From an uncultured Scytonema sp. (lineage in GTDB: Bacteria > Cyanobacteriota > Cyanobacteriia > Cyanobacteriales > Nostocaceae): a DNA stretch of 64,000 bases. The notes beneath the pieces were generated by a model that was not told the DNA's origin, did no database searches, and was given only the letters and a program-made list of their open reading frames with translations. The stretch covers positions 1 to 64,000 of the forward strand of contig CALMVQ010000004.1 of the NCBI GenBank assembly GCA_937873135.1. The letters run 5' to 3'. The first letter of the stretch is position 1, and the number at the start of each line of letters is the position of its first letter. This document shows, in pieces, positions 18,851 through 29,600 of this stretch. A program made the position numbers and the translations under genes.

Positions 18851-19765
18851 GTGGCAAACACCTGGTGGGAACTACAGATACTCTGTGAACCAGATCTAGA
18901 AGATTCTATCTTTTGGAGATTGGAGACTTTTGGCTGTCGTGGAACAGCTAGTGAAAGAAAAGATAATAACTGCTTAGTTAAAAGCTACTTACCGCAGTTC
19001 CAAGCACATATCCTGGATTTAGCGGCACTCTCGCTGTGGCTGCGTCAAGATGCTCTTTGTATTCAACTGCCTGTGCCTGTTATGCAATGGCAATTGATTG
19101 ATGAGCAAGATTGGGCGACAGGTTGGAAACAATACTGGAAACCTCAGGAGATTGGCGATCGCTTCTTGATCAATCCTGCATGGTTACCAATACCAGATTC
19201 TAACCGCCTCATTATTCGCATGGACCCAGGTGTAGCATTTGGTACAGGAGAACATGCGACAACCCAATTGTGCTTGGAATCTCTAGAAATGCGCTTGGGT
19301 GGAGGAAGCACATCCTTTTTTGGGAAGAATCAAGAAATAGAAGATGTGGTAATTGCTGATATTGGTTGTGGTTCTGGGATACTTTCAATCGGGGCTTTGT
19401 TACTGGGTGCAAAGCAAGTCTATGCAGTTGATACTGATCCCTTAGCAGTAAAATCAACTGTAGAAAACTGCTCCCTCAACAGCATTGCTCCACAACGCTT
19501 GATAGTGACGGAAGGGAGTTTAGACGTTTTGACGAAACTGGTTCCACAAGTTGATGGAATTGTCTGCAATATTTTGGCGGAAGTGATTATCGACTTAGTT
19601 CCGGAAATGAGTGCGATCGCTCTTCCCACAACTTGGGCTATTTTTAGTGGCATTCTACTCGAGCAATCTAATGCCGTTGCTGAGACTTTAGAAAAACATG
19701 GCTGGGTCGTTGCTACCCTCTGGCGGCGTAAAGAATGGTGTTGTTTGAATGTGCGGCGTTCTTAA
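18851..19765 (+). CDS. prmA: Ribosomal protein L11 methyltransferase
   Basis: SAM-dependent methyltransferase that methylates ribosomal protein L11. Seen: N-terminal domain about residues 1-95, then the linker motif [19 protein letters not shown], the SAM site [22 protein letters not shown], acidic D in VDTDP, and the catalytic-site block [13 protein letters not shown]. Length 304 aa is normal. Start is GTG at 18851; no good ribosome site, the repeat tract comes right up to it. Confidence 0.95.
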   Translation: MANTWWELQILCEPDLEDSIFWRLETFGCRGTASERKDNNCLVKSYLPQFQAHILDLAALSLWLRQDALCIQLPVPVMQWQLIDEQDWATGWKQYWKPQEIGDRFLINPAWLPIPDSNRLIIRMDPGVAFGTGEHATTQLCLESLEMRLGGGSTSFFGKNQEIEDVVIADIGCGSGILSIGALLLGAKQVYAVDTDPLAVKSTVENCSLNSIAPQRLIVTEGSLDVLTKLVPQVDGIVCNILAEVIIDLVPEMSAIALPTTWAIFSGILLEQSNAVAETLEKHGWVVATLWRRKEWCCLNVRRS

Positions 19766-19859
19766 GTAACATTGTTGTTTCTATACTAGAAAACTTTACG
19801 TGGCGTTTGTGCGGCAAGAACTGGAACAACCAGTTGCAATCAAGCCACCTGTTCGGTGA

Positions 19860-22800
19860 CTAATTTAGTTGAACAAGTTCAGTAATCATTGATACCAATT
19901 GATTTGGTTGGACTGGTTTAGCAATATGCCTTTGAAAACCTGCAGCAAAAGACTCTCTTTGCTGTTCTTCCCTCACGTATCCCGTTAAGGCGATCGCCGG
20001 AATCTGTCCCCCTAACTCAGGATTGAGCGCCCTCACCTGACGGATGAGATCATAGCCGTCCTCATTTGGCATCGCAATGTCTGACAACAGAATATCATAT
20101 TCACCAGGATTCGCTCTGAGAAGGGTGATCGCCTCTTGTGCCCTGCCTACTGCCGTCACTTGGGCTCCGTACTCTTCAATAATTGTCTTCAGTAACTCTA
20201 GTAGACACCGTTCGTCATCAACCACAAGTACCCGCAAACCTAAGAGCCTTGGCACTTCCTCCCCTGCCCTAGATACCTGCGAAAAATCACTTGACACAGA
20301 ACTGTCTGTATGCGCTAATGCTATTGGTAGCGTTAATCTAATTTTTGTACCTTGCCCCTCACCCGGACTTTCTACAGAGATCGTGCCACCGTGTAGCTCT
20401 ACCAAATTATACACAATTGAGAGTCCGAGGCCAAGTCCATCTTGCGACCTAGTGGTAGTGGGATCGGCTTGAGTGAACCGATCAAAGACATAGGGTAGGA
20501 ATTCGGCGCTGATGCCCTGACCTGTGTCACTGACTTGAATCTGGGCAAATGGTCCTATATACTCAAGTTTGACTGTAACTCGTCCCCCGACTGGGGTGAA
20601 CTTGATAGCGTTAGAGAGGAGATTCCAGAACACCTGTTGTAAACGCTCCGGATCGCCTAACACCCATAGGGTGTTAGGCGATCCAAGCTGTGCTTCTATT
20701 TGAATGTTTTTAGCCTCAGCTGATAGATGGACAACATTAATGGCTGACTCAATCACAGATGCTAGAGTAATCAAACTGACATTAAGTTGGAGCTTGCCTG
20801 TCGTAATACGTGAGATGTCTAGGAGATCTTCAACCAGCTGAGCTTGCGAGTTGGCGCTACGCTCGATGATCTCCAGCGCCTGAGCGGTCTTGGCGGCGTC
20901 AAAAGAGCGGGTACGGAGCAGCCCAACCCAGCCTAGTATGGAGTTCAGAGGGTTTCGTAGTTCGTGAGAGACGATTGATAAGAAGTCATCCTTAGTACGG
21001 TTGGCTTCCTCCGCTGCAGCCCTCGCCAACTGCTCTTGAATCAGTAGCTGGTTACGTTGTTCGTCAAACAGCTTACGCTCAGTGATATCCGTCATGGCGA
21101 TGAGTATCATTTGATTATTGTCTGCTCGCTGGACTTGACAGGCATTAAGCAGCATTGTCTTGCGTCCGATTTGCTCAAATGTATGGTCAACCTCAAAATT
21201 CTGGATCTGGTGGTTTTGAGAAATAACTTCTTCAAGGAGCGATCGCAACTGGGGAATGTTCCACTGACCATTTCCTAGCTCGAAGATACTCTGATGTTCT
21301 GTTTGTGCTTGTGTAACCAGGAAAGTCTCATAGAAATACTGATTCGCTTCGCTCACTGTCAAGTTCATATCAAGCACCATTAGCGGTTCCTGTATTGTCT
21401 CCACGATCGCTTGGGCGTAGTCACGGGATTCTTTGAGCAGATCGGTGCTGCGTTTGAGGGCGTCAATATCGACCAATACTATCACCGCGCCATCAATTTG
21501 ATTTTCCAGGGTTTTGTAAGGGCGTATCCGTAGGTCATACCAATGACCCTCAGTATCTTGAACTTCTTGTTCAATAATGACCAAGGTGTCAATCACCTGT
21601 AAGATCGTTTGCTCTAAGTTAGGAAAGTTAATATTGGGTTTAATATGATTGAGCGGTCGCCCCAAATCAGTCGGAATCAAGTTGAAGATTTTCTCCGCCA
21701 TCGGGGTGAAACGTCGGATAGTGAGATCGTTTGCTAATATAACAATAGGAATATTGACACTGGTGAGTAAGTTGTGCAGATCGCTGTTGACCTTGTTTGA
21801 TTGAATAATCCGACTGTGCAATTCCTCGTTAGTGGTGTTCAATTCTTCATTAGTCGATTGAATCTCTTCTTTGGCGGTTTCTAGTTCCTCATTTGTGCTT
21901 TGTAACTCTTCGTTGCTCGACAGGATCTCCTCGTTGGCTGTCATGAGTTCTTGGTTAGTTGCCTCCCGCTCCTGAATAATCGATTGCAGATTCTCTTTAG
22001 TCGCAGTAAGCTCCTGTTTATTGGCAGCAAGTTCTTGTTTTAGCTGGATAAGTTGCGGCTCTGTGGCTGTCTGCTTCCCCCTACTAGACTTCACACTACG
22101 GTTATCAATAGCTGACTGAGCAATAGCTGACGCGGAAACTTCCTCAAATAAAACTAAAAAGTAGCGTTCATTTGTTGGGGGAGCCTGGAAAGGAATAACT
22201 TCAAAATTGATATACCTCGATTGCTCTTTACCTATGACTTGTATGCCTTCCTTTCTCACTGGGATATTTAACCTTTTCGCCTCAAGGATCGCCGTGTGCA
22301 GATCTAACCGCAAGTTTGCTTGAGCCATTTTGAGCAAATTGAAGCTTGGCTGTCCAGGTGCAGGTGCAAGGTAGGGTCTGGTTTCTCCCCGAAATTGTAT
22401 GATTTCCAGATTGCTCTTGATAATCACACCTGGCGGGGCATATTTATTCCAGACAATCCGATCCGCCTCTTGCTGGAAATCAAGACCTTCTCCAGCATTG
22501 TCGTTCATTTCCTCATCCTTCAATTTCTGTTTAGAATAATTGCTGGTAAAGAAGTCAAAATTTAGCCGAGTGGGTGTCAACTTTCGGGAATAAATTTTCT
22601 GCTTTTTGTCTACTAAGGCAAACAGATCTGAGTACTCGCCGGTACTCTCCGAGGTTCCCAGCAGAAGAAAGCCTGTTGGTGTGAGGCTGTAATGGAACAA
22701 CGGTATCACTTTCTTCTGCAAAATGGGTCCGAAACAAATCAGTACGTTCCGACAGCTAATTAAATCTAGATGGGAAAAAGGTGGATCAGCGATCAGATTT

Positions 22801-24065
22801 TGCTTAGCAAAGACACACATCTGGCGGACAAACTTACCAATCTGGTATCCGCCCTCCACTTTGTTAAAGAAGCGTCGTAGACGTTCTGGTGAAATTTGAT
22901 CTACTTGGCTCAGTATATATGTAGCTGATCGGGCTTTCTCGATGGCAGAATCGCTGATGTCTGTGCCAAAAATCTGAATTGTGGGCAAGCTTTGCATATC
23001 GTCCAAAAATTCCAGCAAGCAGATGGCAATGGAGTACACTTCCTCACCTGTTGAACACCCCGGCACCCAGATGCGGATTGGCAACTCCGGCGATCTATTC
23101 TGCATAATGCTGGGAAATACCTGATTTTTTAAGGCAACAAATGCATTAGTGTCTCGGAAAAACCTGGTGAGATTGATCAATAAATCCTGGAACAAAGCTT
23201 CCACTTCTACAGGGTTGTTCTGAAGATACGTAACGTAATCCTCCAGCTTTTCTAACCTGTACACAACCATCCGCCGCCTAATTCGCCGTTTGAGGGTGGT
23301 GTGCTTGTAATGGGTAAAGTCAATTCCCTTGGCAGCCCGCAGCAATGTGAAGATGTTTGGCAGAGCATTCTCGCCTTCGGAGAGTTCCTCAAACGTTTCT
23401 ACTGGGTGAGGCTCCTTGAGATCAGGATAGCTGCTGATATTAGCCAGTTTCTCAGCGATCGCCCGAGGGGGCAGGATGAAGTCTACATCACCTGTAGCAG
23501 CAGCTGTGTTCGGCATCCCAGTGAATTTTGCCGTTGCTTCAGACTGAGCAAAGGTAATCCCGCCTGCCGCCTTGATTGCTTTTAGTCCCTGTGCACCGTC
23601 TCCATCCGCCCCCGACAGAACGACTCCAATCGTTTTGCTTCCCAGATCCAGCGCCGATGAACGAAAGAAAGCATCAACTGACATATACTTCCCATTGGTC
23701 TTCTCGCGGGGTGAGAGTCTAAGCCTGCCTTGGGCAAGGATCATCTGCGTGTTTGGCGGAATGACGTAAATGTGGTTAGGTTCCACCGACATGCCATCAA
23801 GTACCTCAGTGACTGGCATCTCGGTTGTCCTGGCAAGAAGCTCGGTCAACAGGCTCTTGTTTTCGGGGGCCAAATGCTGAATCAGCACAAATCCCATGCC
23901 AGTATTAGTCGGTAGATGCCTAAGCAACTCCGTGAATGCCGCCAATCCACCTGCAGAAGCTCCAATCCCGACTATCGGAAATAATTCTTGATTTGTTTGC
24001 TGCGGCTCCTCAGCTGTTTCTTCCTTAGCAGTAGATCTAAGTTTATCAGACTCACTGTCATTCAT
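19860..24065 (-). CDS. CheB-CheR-PAS-histidine kinase-receiver hybrid sensor
   Basis: Seen, in order: CheB-like methylesterase (GIGASAGGLAAF, QHLAPENKS, GADGDGAQG; residues 30-220), CheR-like methyltransferase (LTRFFRD, WVPGCSTGEEVYSIA, FGTDIS, SCRNVLICF; 235-490), a long coiled coil (650-755), two PAS-like domains (about 770-1015), dimerisation domain with phospho-His in SIVSHELRNPLNS, ATPase domain (NLLSNAIKFTP, DTGQGIS, GLGLGLSIV), and a receiver with phospho-Asp in LLSDIAMPNEDGYD. 1401 residues. Known: such CheB/CheR/kinase fusions occur outside classical chemotaxis operons. No che gene or receptor is nearby, so the input signal and partner are unknown. No transmembrane segment. Confidence 0.93.
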   Translation of the reverse strand: MNDSESDKLRSTAKEETAEEPQQTNQELFPIVGIGASAGGLAAFTELLRHLPTNTGMGFVLIQHLAPENKSLLTELLARTTEMPVTEVLDGMSVEPNHIYVIPPNTQMILAQGRLRLSPREKTNGKYMSVDAFFRSSALDLGSKTIGVVLSGADGDGAQGLKAIKAAGGITFAQSEATAKFTGMPNTAAATGDVDFILPPRAIAEKLANISSYPDLKEPHPVETFEELSEGENALPNIFTLLRAAKGIDFTHYKHTTLKRRIRRRMVVYRLEKLEDYVTYLQNNPVEVEALFQDLLINLTRFFRDTNAFVALKNQVFPSIMQNRSPELPIRIWVPGCSTGEEVYSIAICLLEFLDDMQSLPTIQIFGTDISDSAIEKARSATYILSQVDQISPERLRRFFNKVEGGYQIGKFVRQMCVFAKQNLIADPPFSHLDLISCRNVLICFGPILQKKVIPLFHYSLTPTGFLLLGTSESTGEYSDLFALVDKKQKIYSRKLTPTRLNFDFFTSNYSKQKLKDEEMNDNAGEGLDFQQEADRIVWNKYAPPGVIIKSNLEIIQFRGETRPYLAPAPGQPSFNLLKMAQANLRLDLHTAILEAKRLNIPVRKEGIQVIGKEQSRYINFEVIPFQAPPTNERYFLVLFEEVSASAIAQSAIDNRSVKSSRGKQTATEPQLIQLKQELAANKQELTATKENLQSIIQEREATNQELMTANEEILSSNEELQSTNEELETAKEEIQSTNEELNTTNEELHSRIIQSNKVNSDLHNLLTSVNIPIVILANDLTIRRFTPMAEKIFNLIPTDLGRPLNHIKPNINFPNLEQTILQVIDTLVIIEQEVQDTEGHWYDLRIRPYKTLENQIDGAVIVLVDIDALKRSTDLLKESRDYAQAIVETIQEPLMVLDMNLTVSEANQYFYETFLVTQAQTEHQSIFELGNGQWNIPQLRSLLEEVISQNHQIQNFEVDHTFEQIGRKTMLLNACQVQRADNNQMILIAMTDITERKLFDEQRNQLLIQEQLARAAAEEANRTKDDFLSIVSHELRNPLNSILGWVGLLRTRSFDAAKTAQALEIIERSANSQAQLVEDLLDISRITTGKLQLNVSLITLASVIESAINVVHLSAEAKNIQIEAQLGSPNTLWVLGDPERLQQVFWNLLSNAIKFTPVGGRVTVKLEYIGPFAQIQVSDTGQGISAEFLPYVFDRFTQADPTTTRSQDGLGLGLSIVYNLVELHGGTISVESPGEGQGTKIRLTLPIALAHTDSSVSSDFSQVSRAGEEVPRLLGLRVLVVDDERCLLELLKTIIEEYGAQVTAVGRAQEAITLLRANPGEYDILLSDIAMPNEDGYDLIRQVRALNPELGGQIPAIALTGYVREEQQRESFAAGFQRHIAKPVQPNQLVSMITELVQLN
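20650..20684. repeat. 35-bp perfect palindrome inside the hybrid kinase gene
   Basis: GGATCGCCTAACACCC (20650-20665) and its exact complement (20669-20684) surround ATA. It codes for the residues GSPNTLWVLGDP just before the N box of the ATPase domain. Sixteen paired bases with a 3-nt loop inside a coding region is unusual. Confidence 0.9.
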
Positions 24066-24817
24066 TTTTTCGCCAAGCCTCTAAGTGAAGAGAGCGCTAT
24101 AAGCATTTCTTATGTGCATGATTATAACTCATTATTCGGGTTCGCTTTACAAAAGAAGGGAGCAGGGGGCAGAGAGCAGGGAGTAGGGAATAAAAAAAAT
24201 GAGCGTTGTGGGTTTAAAGCCCACTTTAAAAAAAGATGCATTGCGTTAGGAGCGAAGCGCGAGAAATGCGGCGTCCTTTTCCCAATCCCACGAATGCGCG
24301 TCGTGGGTTCCCTAAGCGCGAACTACTCCCTGCTCACAGCGAACTCTGAATTAGGCTTATTTCAAAAAGATCAACCCGTTTACTTGAGCCAACCGCGCCC
24401 GTGTTACCTTTCCGCCCCGATATAAATACCAGATGAAGTTCAAGAAATTAAATGAATTGAACTTCATATGAACGGGGCTACCAGGTATACCGCTTTATCT
24501 AGGTGTCTTACCTTGTCCTTACGGACATGCGGCGCGAACGGCATCCCCTGCCATCCTTGATGCATTGGTTCGGGATCTAAATCTTCGATATTCCTGTGAA
24601 CATTGTAAAGAAATATTAATTTAATTAATAAATTTTGCTAAGTTTATGAGATTTATGACCAAATCATCATCAAATAATGAAATAAGCTGATGCGCGTCAA
24701 GACTGTTATTTGTCCTTCATGATGAATGACTCAAAGTAAGCGTCGTGTAAGTTAAATACATATCAGCTTAGTATCCGCATTCTTGCTTAACGTTACTCCA
24801 AATCAAACACCAAAGTC
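24066..24817. other. Repeat-rich intergenic region
   Basis: Contains G+A-rich short repeats (24160-24190), the palindrome gtgggtttaaagcccac (about 24209-24225), the hairpin CCCACGA/TCGTGGG (24287-24307) and a perfect 11-bp stem listed separately. An open frame across 23988-24425 is composed of these repeats and the reverse of the kinase start and was not accepted. The last ~200 bases are A+T-rich and should hold the promoter of the next gene. Confidence 0.5.
24433..24467. repeat. Perfect 11-bp stem-loop
   Basis: ATGAAGTTCAA (24433-24443) pairs with TTGAACTTCAT (24457-24467) over a 13-nt A+T-rich loop. It lies far from either neighbouring gene end; possibly a decayed mobile repeat or RNA hairpin. 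Confidence 0.5.
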
Positions 24818-25264
24818 ATGATTCCGCCGAGAAAAGCCTTATTTTGTTTGTCACCACGTTATCGCCTTGATGATGAATCACTCTGGCTGGAAGGAATTGA
24901 CCCCAGTCGTCATTACTGGATTGCAGTGAATGGAGACAAAAATCTTGTCGTGGCGATTCCTGGGTTAACGGTATCATCCAAAAGTGAGTTGAAGCAAATT
25001 ATGTATAAATTCCGCTCGCTACAAACTGGAGAACAAATGACTTTGGTTAAAATTGCCAGTGCTTGTACGATTTACTGTGTCAGTCTTAACTGTTATGCCT
25101 TAGAAACAGAAGTTAATGGTGCTTTAGTTTGGCATCTATTTGATCGCGAGACTTTAGATAGTCTGCTGATGACGGCACATCCAAATTGGCAATGTGCGCC
25201 ATCAGACATTGACTTGGGGCGGAAAATACTGATGCGCTCTTTTCAGCAAGCTATGAGCTATTAG
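24818..25264 (+). CDS. Hypothetical cyanobacterial protein
   Basis: I do not recognise this 148-residue protein. Seen: no signal peptide or membrane helix, mixed alpha/beta composition, segments such as LWLEGIDPSRHYWIAVNGDK and a C-terminal DIDLGRKILMRSFQQAM. The composition is ordinary and codon use resembles its neighbours, so it is probably a real gene. ATG at 24818 has no strong ribosome site. It converges on the HtrA-type protease with only three bases between the stops. Confidence 0.6.
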   Translation: MIPPRKALFCLSPRYRLDDESLWLEGIDPSRHYWIAVNGDKNLVVAIPGLTVSSKSELKQIMYKFRSLQTGEQMTLVKIASACTIYCVSLNCYALETEVNGALVWHLFDRETLDSLLMTAHPNWQCAPSDIDLGRKILMRSFQQAMSY

Positions 25265-25267
25265 CGA

Positions 25268-26476
25268 TTAGCTATCTTGTAGTTGAGCTGTGCGTACTGA
25301 GAGTTCCTGTGTCTGGTTTCCACGCTGCACCTTGATTTGCAACACTTGACCGATCTGACTATTTTCCACAATGTTGAGTAACTGTTCGCTTTGAGTGACT
25401 TGTTGGCGATCAACTTGAAGCAGAACATCACCCATACGTATACCTGCTTTTGCAGCTGGGGAGTTGGGAACAACACCCGCTACTAAAATACCGTTAACTT
25501 CTGGCACTTGTATAGGAGCATTCGGGTTCTCGTTGATTTGATTTGCCAATTCAGGAGTTAAATCCTGCATTCTTACACCCAAATAAGGATGAGCAACTTT
25601 TTGACCGTTTTCTAATTGGGCGGCGATTGTTTTGGCTTTATCAATAGGAATAGCAAAGCCGATACCTGTCGCATCACCACGAATCGCTGTGTTAATGCCA
25701 ATGACTTCACCTTGAGCATTCAACAGTGGTCCTCCAGAGTTACCGGGGTTGATGGCGGCGTCAGTTTGAATGAAGTCTAGGCGTTTGTTGCCAATACCAA
25801 TTAGGGCGCTGGAACGTTTGAGGGTACTAATAATTCCCAAGGTGACGGTGTTATCTAATCCCAATGGATTGCCCACTGCGATCGCCCAGTCTCCCACCTG
25901 TACATCTGAGGAAGAACCCAAAGACGCCACAGGTAAATCGCTACCTGCATCAATCTTGACAAGGGCTAAATCGGTAACTTCATCAGCTCCTTGAACTTTA
26001 CCGACAAAGGTACGACCATCTTTCAAGCGGACTGTGACCTTATCTGCCTTATCGACAACGTGGGCATTAGTTAGAACTAATCCACTCTTATTAATAATAA
26101 AACCCGAACCCAACCCGCGCAATTGCTCTGTAGGCATTTGCTGGGGAAAGCCATCACCGAAAAACCTCCGAAAAAAGGGATCTTCTGAGAATGGATCGGC
26201 AATGCGATGAGTAATAGTTCGCTCAGTATCAATTCTGACGACTGCTGTCCCAACACGATTTACAGCTGCGGTGACAAAACTACTCGCATTTATAGCAGCA
26301 GATGCTGGCGATTTCTTCTGAGTTACTGTGAGAGAGTCCTTGGGGACAAAAGCTACTGCCGATTCTGCGTAAGATGGTGTTCCTAGCAGGGTACCCAATA
26401 AGAGTAAAGTTCCTATAAGTACACTAAGTACACGTGTACTATTTTTACGTATAAACGGGGATAAGTGGAATCGCAT
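25268..26476 (-). CDS. HtrA/Deg-family serine protease with PDZ domain
   Basis: Envelope or periplasmic quality-control protease (HhoA/HhoB/HtrA group of cyanobacteria). Seen: N-terminal hydrophobic signal/anchor (residues 15-38, ending PSYAES), trypsin-like domain with triad His139 (LTNAHVV), Asp169 (VTDLALVKID) and Ser247 (NPGNSGGPL), then one PDZ domain (GILVAGVVPNSPAAKAGIRMGDVLL). Length 402 aa is normal. The three cyanobacterial paralogues cannot be told apart here without alignment, so no symbol is given. Monocistronic. Confidence 0.93.
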   Translation of the reverse strand: MRFHLSPFIRKNSTRVLSVLIGTLLLLGTLLGTPSYAESAVAFVPKDSLTVTQKKSPASAAINASSFVTAAVNRVGTAVVRIDTERTITHRIADPFSEDPFFRRFFGDGFPQQMPTEQLRGLGSGFIINKSGLVLTNAHVVDKADKVTVRLKDGRTFVGKVQGADEVTDLALVKIDAGSDLPVASLGSSSDVQVGDWAIAVGNPLGLDNTVTLGIISTLKRSSALIGIGNKRLDFIQTDAAINPGNSGGPLLNAQGEVIGINTAIRGDATGIGFAIPIDKAKTIAAQLENGQKVAHPYLGVRMQDLTPELANQINENPNAPIQVPEVNGILVAGVVPNSPAAKAGIRMGDVLLQVDRQQVTQSEQLLNIVENSQIGQVLQIKVQRGNQTQELSVRTAQLQDS

Positions 26477-26517
26477 AACCTCAACCTAATTTTTCACAGC
26501 ACAAAGTTATTGAACAG

Positions 26518-26608
26518 GACTTACGCAAAAATTGCTCTAATCGCGTAATTTATCGAACCGCCAAGGCGCTGTGAGTGCACTCTTGTGTTCGGAAAATGTG
26601 CGTAAGTC
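26518..26608. repeat. MITE-like element with ends GACTTACGCA
   Basis: GACTTACGCA (26518-26527) and its exact complement (26599-26608) bound 91 bases with no coding capacity, just upstream of the protease gene. Related fragments (for example gacttacgc at 45826) occur elsewhere in the window. Confidence 0.6.
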
Positions 26609-26697
26609 TTATAAAGAACTCTATAGCAATCCTAAATGATTCATGAACAAAAACATGATGGGTTGCTAATGGTTAATTGCTGATTATTTATTGCTAA

Positions 26698-29600
26698 TCA
26701 ACACTTCAATTTTGCTTGCAGGTCTGTCCACGTGACATCTGCTAAACTTGGTAAGACAACATGAGCAGCTCCGACTCGCTCAGAGGGACCAAGTCCTACC
26801 GCCCACATACCTGCTGCTAAAGCTGCTTCAATGCCTGCGGCTGCATCTTCTACAACCACACATCGTGCTGGTTCAAGTCCCAACTGATTGGCTGCAAACA
26901 GAAATAAATCGGGCGCAGGCTTAGGATGCTGCACGCTATAACCATCAGCAATCGCATCTACGCGATCAGCAATACCCAGTTTTTCCACAACAGTATGAGC
27001 ATTTTTACTAGCTGAGCCAATAGCTATTTTAATCCCTGCTTGCCGCAGTTCTGCTAAGAATGCAAGTGATCCTGGCAACAAATCCTCTGAAGAGATATTC
27101 TCTATGGATTCCACATAGTAGCGGTTCTTGCGATCCATCATCTCTTGGATTTGAGCTTCGGAATATTGCCTTTTGCCAATGATAATTAAGAGCGATTCGC
27201 GACGAGATACACCTCGAAGCGCTTCATTAGCCTGCCGATCAAAAGGTAATCCCTCTTCATCAGCTAGCTTCTGCCAAGCACGGTAGTGATATTCTGCTGT
27301 ATCTGTTAAGACTCCATCTAAATCAAAGATGAATCCAAGAATGTTGGGTGAGTGAGTCGTGGGGGAGGGCATCTGCGTTACGGAGTCAGTGCTGAATGAG
27401 TGTTTCTCTGTATAAGTCTTTGGCGTTGGGGAGTCGGAAGAAGAGGAAGTTAATTTTTCCCCTACTTCCTCTGCTGCCGATCGCAAATCGAATTCATGCC
27501 ATGTGCCACGCCAATGAAACTTGAACTTTAGACGCTTCCAACCGGGAGGTAGGTGGGGGTTCGCCACGGGGCCATCTTGTGTCAGCTGGATTCCACCAAA
27601 TCCCCAAATCGCGGCTTGCCAAACGCCACCAGCACTAGCACCATGAATTCCTTCATGAGCATTGCCTCGTACATCTTCAAGATCTACCATGGCTGCCTGC
27701 ATAAACCGTTGGTAAGCTTCTACTGATTTGCCTAAGTCTGAGGCTAAAATGGCGTGAATTGCCGGTCCGAGGGAGGAACCATATGTAATATCAGTACGGG
27801 GGGCATAGTAATCCCAGTTTTTCTGCAACACTTCTGGGCTGTAGGGACTCTCTCGGGATTGTCGCATTAAATACAGCAGCATCAATACATCTGGCTGTTT
27901 AAGTACCTGCCGCTTGTTGCATCCTTCTATTCCTAGAATCGCTTGCATCGACTTGGTACGGGGTTCGTATTCCTCTAGATTGATGTCTTCTAATTTAAAA
28001 AATCCCTCGAACTGCTCGATAAGTCCAGTAGACTGGTCGTGGGGAATCCAGATATTTGTCGCAATGTCTTGCCAACGCGATCGCCGTTCTGAAGTTAAAT
28101 TAAGTTTCAGTTGTAACTCAGTAGCACGAGAAGGAAAGTTACTACTTAGCCAATCATAGACAATGATCGCCTTGGATAAATGCCATTGCACCATTTTATT
28201 GGTGAAGGCATTATTATCAACCTTTTCGTGGTACTCATCCGCGCCAATAACTTCGCGAATCTCATACCGTTCTTGCTTGGTGTTCCACTCAACGCGACTC
28301 ATCCAGAAAACAGCAGTGTCTAAGATAATTTCTGCACCATAGAGTTGCATCCACTCCGAGTCGCCTGTTGCTTGCCAGTAGTACCAAATGGCGTAGACTA
28401 TATCAGAACTGATGTGAATTTCGCGATCGCGACACCAGATCCGGATATCTTCACCGTATGGATCGTGAGGCAGTGACCACCGAGGTGTTACTTCATCACC
28501 CGTATCAGCACTTTCCCAAGCATACATTGCTCCTTTATACCCGTCATAGGCGGCTTTGCGTTGTGCCCCATTGATGGTGTGGTAGCGGTAAGTCAATAAT
28601 TTCCGGGCAGTTTCTGGCTGAGTGTAAGTGAAGAAGGGAAGGATAAAAATTTCTGTATCCCAAAAAACATGACCGCGATAACCAAATCCAGAGAGTGTTT
28701 TCGCCGGGATACTAACTTTGTCATCATGCGGTGAAGCGCTTAAGAGTTGAAAGAGATTGTAGCGCACGGCAAGTTGAGCCTTCGTATCTCCTTCAATCAG
28801 GATATCGCTTTTGTCCCAAACTTCCTCCCAAGCTTGTTCGTGGGCTGCTATTAAACTTGAGTAGGAAGGCAATTCTGTCAGTTTTGCTTGCGCTGCTAGA
28901 ATTGGTTCTTTTTCTTCTCTTGATGTAAAAACTGTGATGAATTTTTCTACCGTTACAGTTTCTCCCGAAGATGCTTGGAATGTGGTGGTTAAAGTCGGAT
29001 AACCTGGAGCGCTAGCAACTTGAAACGTTGCTTTCGTCCCTGTTATTCTCATTCCCGCCGCCATACCTAGTTCTATTCGGGAACTTCGAGTCCGGACTTG
29101 CAACCATACACCTTGGTCATTTTTGCCTTGATCTAACAATTCCCAATGGTTAAACCCCTGATTCTCCGGGTAGCCATTAATACTTCCTTGAATTTCTACG
29201 CTGACACCATCACAATCAACTGGCGTTAATTGGCAGCGAACTGCCAGTACATGTTTATCTGCAAGACTGGCAAAACGTTCGAGGTGGATGTCGATAATTT
29301 TTCCACCAGGGCTGCGCCATCGTATTCTCCGGCTGAGGATACCACGATGCAAGTCAAGTTGACGCTCATAACTTAATATATCCCCTCGATCCAAGCGGAA
29401 GCGATCGCCATCCACAATCACAACCAGTGGCAGCCAATCTGGGCAGTTAACTAGTTCTGTGTATACAACTGGCACATCGTCATAAACACCGTGAACTAAA
29501 GTAGCAGGTGATGCACGGCGATAACCTTCCTCGAACGCTCCTCGGGTTCCCAAATAACCATTGCCAATTGTGAATACAGTTTCTCTATAGTGCAACTTGT

